Source: Oehlia diaphana (taxonomy: Eukaryota; Glomeromycota; Glomeromycetes; Glomerales; Glomeraceae). Taken from it: a stretch of 13,791 bases of DNA. Shown here in pieces: positions 8,781 to 13,791 of this stretch. Below the pieces are notes generated by a model, which worked only from the letters and a program-made list of their open reading frames with translations, searched no databases and had not been told where the DNA came from. The DNA is taken from NCBI GenBank assembly GCA_003833135.1, contig QZLH01000188.1, positions 1-13,791 on the forward strand, given 5' to 3'. Within the stretch, counting starts at the first letter, position 1. Each line of letters starts with the position of its first letter. Position numbers and translations under genes: made by a program.

Positions 8781-9058
8781 CTTTTAAACTGATAACAAAA
8801 CTGCTAAAATTAAACAAAGAACAATTTAGTTTAATTTCTTCAATTTAAAAATTATCTAAAGAAAAATTACTAATTGCAAATCATCTTATTAGAACTATAC
8901 ATTGTCCTAAAAGTTCAAGTAAAAGAATTTATTTTTTTTTTATTTTTAAAATAAACTTATAAATATATATTACAAATCTTTATAAATACAATTACTTAAA
9001 ATTAAACAACTTTAACAATAGAATAATCATTTTATTTATTATATATAATTACTTGATG
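8781..9058. other. AT-rich interval, nothing identified
   Basis: A+T-rich sequence with a T8 run near 8932 and scattered homopolymers. No frame, hairpin or repeat stands out. Confidence 0.4.
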
Positions 9059-9069
9059 CTTATACAGGA

Positions 9070-9693
9070 GGTGAGACGAATAGTTGTGGAGTCCAGTGGG
9101 AATGTTGAGTGGAGTACAGTGCTAAAAATAGTATTGAGTACGTTACACTAATAACACACTGTACACAATAGTACGTATATTACCCTTTTTAAATATGTAG
9201 TGTACACAATGTAAAAATTTATTGAAATAATATAATAAGCAATAAAATTTTATAAATATGCATAAAAATAATATAAACAGATAAGTTATAAGCGTGTAGT
9301 ATCACCTCTGCAACATTAAGGTCTTCTTCATAAATGATACCCATTTCATAAACAAAGTTAGTATTTGCTATAGACGACATGTTTTGTGTTAAAATTTATT
9401 AAAAAACGCAAAAAAAAGCAAAAAAATAGCTAAAAATTAAAGAACAAAAATTTAAAGAATAAAAAACACATTTCAAGCTTTAATAAATATAATATATTAC
9501 AATTTACAATTATAGTATATTATTGACAATTATAGTATATTGTTGTTAACAAATATAGTAGTATTCAGACACATACAATAGTTTTTATTATACATTACAT
9601 AGTAGTAGGTCTGCAAATCACATTCTTGTAATACTTCACATGACTGTACTTCACTTATCATTCCCACCAGACTCCACAACTTTCCGTATTACT
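9070..9693. mobile_element. 624-bp Mutator-like non-autonomous element with 11-bp duplication
   Basis: The terminal inverted repeats extend for about 55 bp: left GGTGAGACGAATAGTTGTGG..., right (reverse complement) AGTAATACGGAAAGTTGTGG.... The most similar part reads GTTGTGGAGTC, GTGGGAATG, AGTG and AGTACAGT in both. Direct repeats CTTATACAGGA flank it at 9059-9069 and 9694-9704. Long inverted ends with a 9-11-bp duplication fit Mutator-like elements; the CAG at the border is not mirrored at the other end, which argues against hAT. No transposase is present. The interior is A-rich, with a 20-bp tandem pair (9506-9525, 9526-9545) and a short minus-strand frame beginning at 9380. Confidence 0.78.
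9219..9380 (-). other. Short open frame inside the Mutator-like element
   Basis: ATG at 9380 (minus) opens about 53 codons. The first 26 residues, MSSIANTNFVYEMG then IIYEEDLNVAEV, are compositionally coding-like. The rest is Ile/Leu-rich and looks like translated AT-rich DNA. GTGATA follows the codons for NVAE and could be a donor, so the front part may be a captured exon. It resembles no family I can name and may be accidental. Confidence 0.2.
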
Positions 9694-9702
9694 CTTATAC
9701 AG

Positions 9703-9752
9703 GATATCTTTATAACCAAAAATTAAAACATATATCTGAAATTCAATTTTTT
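9703..9752 (+). other. Coding-like block after a TATACAG acceptor, possible exon remnant
   Basis: After TTATACAG the sequence reads, in the frame of 9702, GYLYNQKLKHISEIQFF, and then GTTAGA, which could be a donor. The translation is amphipathic and similar in style to the block at 7883-7956. However, joining it to the end of that block by the obvious splice gives a different frame (DIFITKN, then stop). It is either a decayed exon or is joined through an exon I did not find. Confidence 0.28.
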
Positions 9753-10081
9753 GTTAGATAATTGCAAAAGATTTTGATACTACTTTTAAAAGTAAATCAA
9801 ATCTATTTTTAAGATAAATAAATATAAATATACTTTAAAAACTATTTGGCTTGCTACTAGTATTTCTCAAATAAACCAATTATCAATATACTTTCCTATA
9901 TAATATAAACACTATAATTTTTACTACTAAATGTTGCAGTCTATTCATGATCTTTAGTACAACATTATATTAATTGTAACAGACTAAAAGTCATTCAAAT
10001 ATTTGCTAATTTACAAATATAACTCTTTAAATTTATGTTTATTATACTCAGCATGTGCATTTATTCTCTCCACTATAATAT

Positions 10082-10184
10082 TATGAAGATATGCTTCAAA
10101 TTTTAGAACAAATGCAATTGGAAATATATTATCAAAAAACTTGATCTCCAGATAAATGAGTTGAAGAGAAAAACAATAACTTAG
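10082..10184 (+). pseudogene. Coding-like coiled-coil remnant with an apparent 1-base frame break
   Basis: One frame reads YEDMLQILEQMQLEIYYQKT and stops at 10142-10144. The +1 frame then reads KLDLQINELKRKTIT and stops at TAG 10182-10184. The switch happens at a run of six A (10134-10139); one A fewer would make one continuous heptad-like helix. This fits a frameshifted gene or a homopolymer length error. It may be the 3' part of the gene suspected at 7185. Family unrecognised. Confidence 0.3.
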
Positions 10185-10189
10185 AAATA

Positions 10190-11040
10190 CATGGAATAAA
10201 ATAGTTCAGAGTAACATTTATCTATACTGGCATTCCATTACCATTTTCACTTGATTTAATTTATACAATGTGAATTTACAGAAAAGAATAGTTAGCAATA
10301 AATGGATTAAATGTATGAAAGTTCAATTTAATACCATCATCACTAATGAAAGAATCAAAAATGCTTTACTTATTCCAACCCTTGATATCAATCTGGCTTG
10401 GCATATGTATAATTGGTGAGATTGTATGGAAATGTTTATTCTTTTGTTTTGTTTTTTTTTTATTAATCATAATTTTTTTCTCTTTTAAAAATGCCAGGCA
10501 TTTCGATAAGTTTTATGTGGTGTTTATTCACTGAGTTAGTTTCTTTCATTTTTTTATTAACCAATGGATATATTGAAATTTAAGTAAGATGTGTAGTTTT
10601 TAATAATTTTATTCACAATATAATAATATAATGCTACTACTTATACTTTGAAGAGTGAAGTAGATGAGAAGCTAGTCTCTCCAGCAGGGTAACTTAGGAA
10701 CAAAAAGATGGGATCACACTATATACAATAAATCTGTTAAAATTTAATGGTAACATGGGAAATTCTATTTAGTTACGTTGGATCCTTTGGTTACACCAAA
10801 ACATTCTGATAGTTTATTTTATAACGACCGCGTTAATTAATGAAATTGTGTTTGTTTATTTTACATTTTCTCTCTATGAAATAACTTATTTATTTATCAC
10901 TGCGGTATAGTTGATTAAATTTATTTTTCATGATACCATTGACATATTTTCAATTGTAATACAATTGTAAACAACTCATTAAAAAAGTAAAATAATCTAA
11001 TAGAAAAATATCCGGAAAAAAAATCATAAATCTAATATAT
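10190..11040. other. Intergenic stretch between the coiled-coil remnant and the membrane-protein gene
   Basis: No convincing gene. The plus-strand frame 10346-10534 crosses a T-rich tract and translates to Phe/Val-rich low complexity. The last part (about 10930-11040) should hold the 3' end region of the minus-strand gene that stops at 11045, but I can assign no definite polyadenylation site. Confidence 0.4.
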
Positions 11041-11044
11041 ATGT

Positions 11045-12926
11045 TTAAAAGAATCTCCATAATGAATCAGGTTCTTTCCTACTTTTAAATTTAGCATATT
11101 TAATACACATTGGCCATAACAATGCTAATCCAAAAATCCACAAAGACCAAAATTGCCAAGAATCAATACTGTAAGGAGGTTCTTGATTAGATCCAAATAA
11201 AAATTTCAAAATCAGACCCATAATTAAATACAAATGGAAATGTACCATATAAAAAAATAAAGCACTTTGTCCAAAAGCTAATAATGGACCACTAAATAAA
11301 AAATCTATAAAATAATTTAAAATAGAATAAGGAGTTGATGAAGGAATCGAATAAAAAAAAGCTAAAATCAAATGATTTAAACCCATATATAGTGTGATGA
11401 ATGATAAATCTGGTGGATATTTTATTGCATTAACAAATTGTAATATCGATGTTAAATAAGGATTATTGAATAAAGTTCCCGGTGGTGGTGATGGAAGAAG
11501 TTCTGGATTTATGTTTCCGAATTTTCCAGGAATTCTTATTGCTAAAAAGAGCGTTAGTAGAAAAATCCCAATTTTCTAAGAATGACAAAAAAAAAAATTT
11601 ATTATTATGTATTTTATTTACGACGCGATTTAGGGCAGTGACATTTATTACGTAATATTGCCCTTAGGGAATGACACTACATTTCTTGACCTTACCAAAT
11701 TGAGATTTCTGTTATAACGTTTATTATGTGCTTGTTTTAAAGTGATATATCCATAAAGAATTCCGAAAATTGTAAAAGATAACCAATTTAAAGGTGGATA
11801 CATAGAAAAAAGCCATTTATATTCTCCTAAAAAAAAAATGAAATATTTGTTAATAAAAAGATTTATTTCCCTATTTGCTGTACTAAAAAAAAATTACCTG
11901 GTAATAACCAAATAAATCTCCACAAACCAAAATCAACTGTTTCATATTCTATTGATTTTGGAGTCTGTGAAACATTACCAATCGCTAATAAAATAGTTAT
12001 TAATAAGAGAATAACATTTCTCATATATTTTGCTTTTTTCTCCACATTTTCATAATCGATTGTATAATTTGAGTTGAAATTTTGTTGAAATCTTACAAGA
12101 TATGGAAATGATTTTATTCCTGCTAAAAATACTAATCCTCCAATTATAAAATTTATTCCTAACGCAAATAATACAGTTGTAGGAAAAATTATAGATATAT
12201 CTGTAAACAAATAAATGTTTTATTTAGGATAGAAAAAAAGGTGATATGATATGACAAAAATAAAAGATAGAAACTTACAATCAATAACATAAATAATACT
12301 AAAAATCATAAAATAAGCATTTAATATTAATAAAGTTAAACCTCTAATAATATAATGCTTTAGTAATTTATTTATTTCCCATCCAATTCTTAAACGTGAT
12401 TCTGAAAATAAAATTATTCCAAATCCCATCATAAAAGCAAATCCAGGTGCTGCTAAATGAGTTACCAATCTTGATATTGATGGAATAAAATCTTTATACA
12501 CGGGTTGAGAATACCATGTTTCGTGTTCTAATAAAATGGTGCAGTATGAATTACCCTAAAAAAAATAAACACATGTATTATAAAAATAACTTATTTTACC
12601 TGTTAGGGCTGTTAAAAAAGATCTTGCATCTAAAAGAGAAAATCAGATTACATATACTACATATAAACTGGGCATAACTATGACTTGTAAAGAATATATT
12701 ATACGTGTTATTTAATTTATATACATACGATCCAAAGATTGTAAAACCATTAAAAGTCCACGAAACACGTCCAAAACTACAACACGGGGTGGTTTGGTAT
12801 TGTCACCCGTATAAGAGGTTGCCTTTAATTAACATAAATATGTCAATAATTTCTCATATAAAAGATGGTTTATTATACACATACATTTCGTTGAATCAAA
12901 ATCGTTCTTTCATTCGGCTGAACCAT
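11045..12926 (-). CDS. Seven-exon HGSNAT_cat/DUF1624-type polytopic membrane protein (putative acyltransferase)
   Basis: Exons: 12926-12885, 12822-12729, 12629-12600, 12527-12279, 12200-11898, 11826-11696 and 11575-11045. These total 1380 nt and 459 residues, with all phases consistent and all introns GT-AG (62, 99, 72, 78, 71 and 120 bp). The start MVQPNERT is the only ATG joining in frame through intron 1. Family marks: VVVLDVFRGLLMVLQSLDHAR (from about residue 28; H46 in SLDHAR, split by intron 2), THLAAPGFAFMMGFG (78-92), LLPGEYKW, KYPPDLSF (335-342), FGQSALFFYMVHFHLYL and the terminal PDSLWRFF. About ten hydrophobic spans are visible. This order matches the HGSNAT_cat/DUF1624 superfamily, whose animal member N-acetylates heparan glucosamine across the lysosomal membrane. 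Fungal substrates are not established, so the reaction is inferred. No damage is seen. Confidence 0.9.
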
Positions 12927-13012
12927 TCTGTACAGTACATGTAAAAGAGATATGGTATACTTATATAAATATTTAACAACTATTGAAGTATAGTACCAAT
13001 TACTAATTAATT

Positions 13013-13126
13013 ATTCCAGAAATATCTATTTTGCCGATATACAGTATTAATAATCATGTACTTGAGCAATTGTGTGCCCTATAAAAAAAGTCATCTTTTT
13101 TCCGTAAAAGATCATATTTCTGGAAT
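13013..13126. repeat. Exact 13-bp inverted repeat around an 88-bp spacer
   Basis: ATTCCAGAAATAT at 13013-13025 is repeated exactly in reverse complement, ATATTTCTGGAAT, at 13114-13126. Both contain TTCCAGAA, a TTCnnGAA pair of the heat-shock-element type. It could be a small transposon footprint or a pair of regulatory sites about 90-190 bp upstream of the membrane-protein ATG. No clear target duplication. Confidence 0.45.
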
Positions 13127-13140
13127 TAATAACAGAAATA

Positions 13141-13300
13141 GCGGGCCGAGAATAAAACACCTTGCGTCGGACCAGGAAACAGGAACATATAAAACCCGGG
13201 TCCGGTGCAAAAAACTTCTAAAATGTTACATATATATGAACACAAACTCGCGCAATAGAGGGGGGGCCGCAATACGGACAAAATTCAACCCGGACCCGTC
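13141..13300. repeat. GC-rich patch with CCGGACCCG-type repeats
   Basis: CCCGGGTCCGG at 13195-13205 and CCCGGACCCG at 13289-13298 share an exact 9-bp inverted repeat (CGGGTCCGG/CCGGACCCG). GGGCCG, CGTCGGACC and a G-run with GGGGGGCCGC lie around them. This contrasts strongly with the AT-rich surroundings. It may be a decayed GGGTCC-type repeat or element. Confidence 0.5.
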
Positions 13301-13422
13301 ACCAAATTAATTGATCTACATGGACGCGCACCGCTTATCTTTTAATACTTAATTCGTGATCCCGTGAAAATTACCAATATATTTCGGGGAATCATTTTTG
13401 CAAATTAATTATGTTAAATGGA

Positions 13423-13444
13423 TTTTGAGCTAATTTGCTCAAAA
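13423..13444. repeat. Hairpin TTTTGAGC-6 bases-GCTCAAAA
   Basis: An exact 8-bp stem with loop TAATTT, followed at once by a T-run and an A-run that can pair further. No neighbouring gene gives it an obvious role. Confidence 0.55.
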
Positions 13445-13566
13445 ATTTTTTTTTTAAAAAAAATGTTGTGAGTATAAATTTGTGTCATCATATATCAGAT
13501 ATTAGTTTCGCAAGTTTGATCAACATATACTTACCATTTAAGGGGGACCGTTAAAGCAGGGTAGAA

Positions 13567-13574
13567 TCACGTGA
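13567..13574. promoter_or_regulatory. TCACGTGA palindrome (E-box-like)
   Basis: An exact 8-bp palindrome with a CACGTG core, the usual site of bHLH factors such as Cbf1/Pho4 in fungi. It lies in AGGGTAGAATCACGTGACTT downstream of GGGGGACCGTTAAAG. It is about 640 bp upstream of the minus-strand ATG at 12926, or could serve a gene beyond the window. Function is only suggested by the motif. Confidence 0.3.
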
Positions 13575-13791
13575 CTTTCGAGATTTTTCTTTTTTTTAAA
13601 TAAAACTCCTTATTATATATAAAACCTTCCAAATAAACATATGCTAAGTGCATTTTGACCTGTTCTGTAAGTTTACTTAGAGCACACAATGAGGTTTAGA
13701 ACACCGTTTTCGATTTATTCAACTTTTTCAATTTCGTTAAAATTGATCTACCTTTTTTGGGTATGATCTGCAAAATTCGTTTGCTCATATG

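Larger units (their letters stand above)
12927..13791. other. Region upstream of the membrane-protein gene, no convincing gene
   Basis: This should contain the minus-strand promoter of the gene starting at 12926, but no decisive element is seen. The plus-strand frames at 12705-12944 and 13056-13310 are shadows: the first lies over exons 1 and 2 of the minus-strand gene, the second crosses the GC-rich repeat patch. Composition is more mixed than elsewhere in the window. Confidence 0.4.

Noticed and set aside
9694..9704. hAT assignment for the 9070-9693 element because CAG lies at the border
   Set aside because: The other end lacks the matching CTG. The full 11-bp direct repeat with long inverted ends fits a Mutator-like element better.
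10346..10534. 62-codon plus-strand hydrophobic frame
   Set aside because: Hydrophobicity comes from T-rich tracts; no start context, homologue or splice partner seen.
13056..13310. 84-codon plus-strand frame
   Set aside because: It crosses the GC-rich inverted-repeat patch; no coherent protein features.
1..13791. CRISPR array, tRNA, rRNA or viral genes
   Set aside because: No regularly spaced identical repeats with unique spacers, no tRNA-like GGTTCGAATCC arm and no viral hallmark protein were seen on either strand.

Overview
This is an AT-rich eukaryotic window. Its genes are split by short introns (about 60-120 bp) with GTAAGT/GTATGT-type donors, T-rich tracts and TAG/CAG acceptors. The two confident genes, an F-box protein of the kind expanded in arbuscular mycorrhizal fungi and a multi-membrane-spanning DUF1624/HGSNAT-type protein, together with the dense short repeats, suggest a Glomeromycotina fungus (Rhizophagus/Gigaspora-like). 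That assignment is inferred from family resemblance and composition, not from a database match.

Layout. 1-1320 is gene-free and repetitive: a CAGGT/ACCTG array, about eight ~80-bp tandem units of paired hairpins (258-930), and degenerate ATCTGAT-type tracts on both sides. 1394-3552 is a cluster of non-autonomous DNA elements: a small inverted repeat, a 516-bp foldback element with ~250-bp arms (1575-2090), and a 1233-bp element (2320-3552) with pogo/Tc1-like ends and TA duplications. The last one contains a ~112-bp tandem repeat in which every full unit carries a complete set of intron signals around a 40-nt block. 3555-4720 is almost pure A+T.

4994-6255 (minus) is a two-exon F-box/LRR-like gene of 394 residues. 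6849-6948 is a 100-bp hAT-type MITE with a perfect 8-bp duplication. 7185-10184 (plus) holds scattered coding-like blocks, probably a weak or decayed coiled-coil gene whose introns took up a 172-bp pogo-like MITE (8607-8778) and a 624-bp Mutator-like element (9070-9693). The 11-bp duplication of the latter overlaps a candidate 3' splice site.

11045-12926 (minus) is an apparently intact seven-exon gene of 459 residues for a HGSNAT_cat/DUF1624-type polytopic membrane acyltransferase-like protein. I rebuilt it exon by exon and every phase agrees. 12927-13791 has no convincing gene. It contains a small GC-rich island with CCGGACCCG-type repeats, an exact 13-bp inverted repeat, a hairpin, and a TCACGTGA site.

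The two main genes share no evident pathway. The theme of the window is repeated insertion of small non-autonomous DNA transposons between, and possibly inside, genes. I see no defence, CRISPR, viral or toxin system and no tRNA or rRNA gene.
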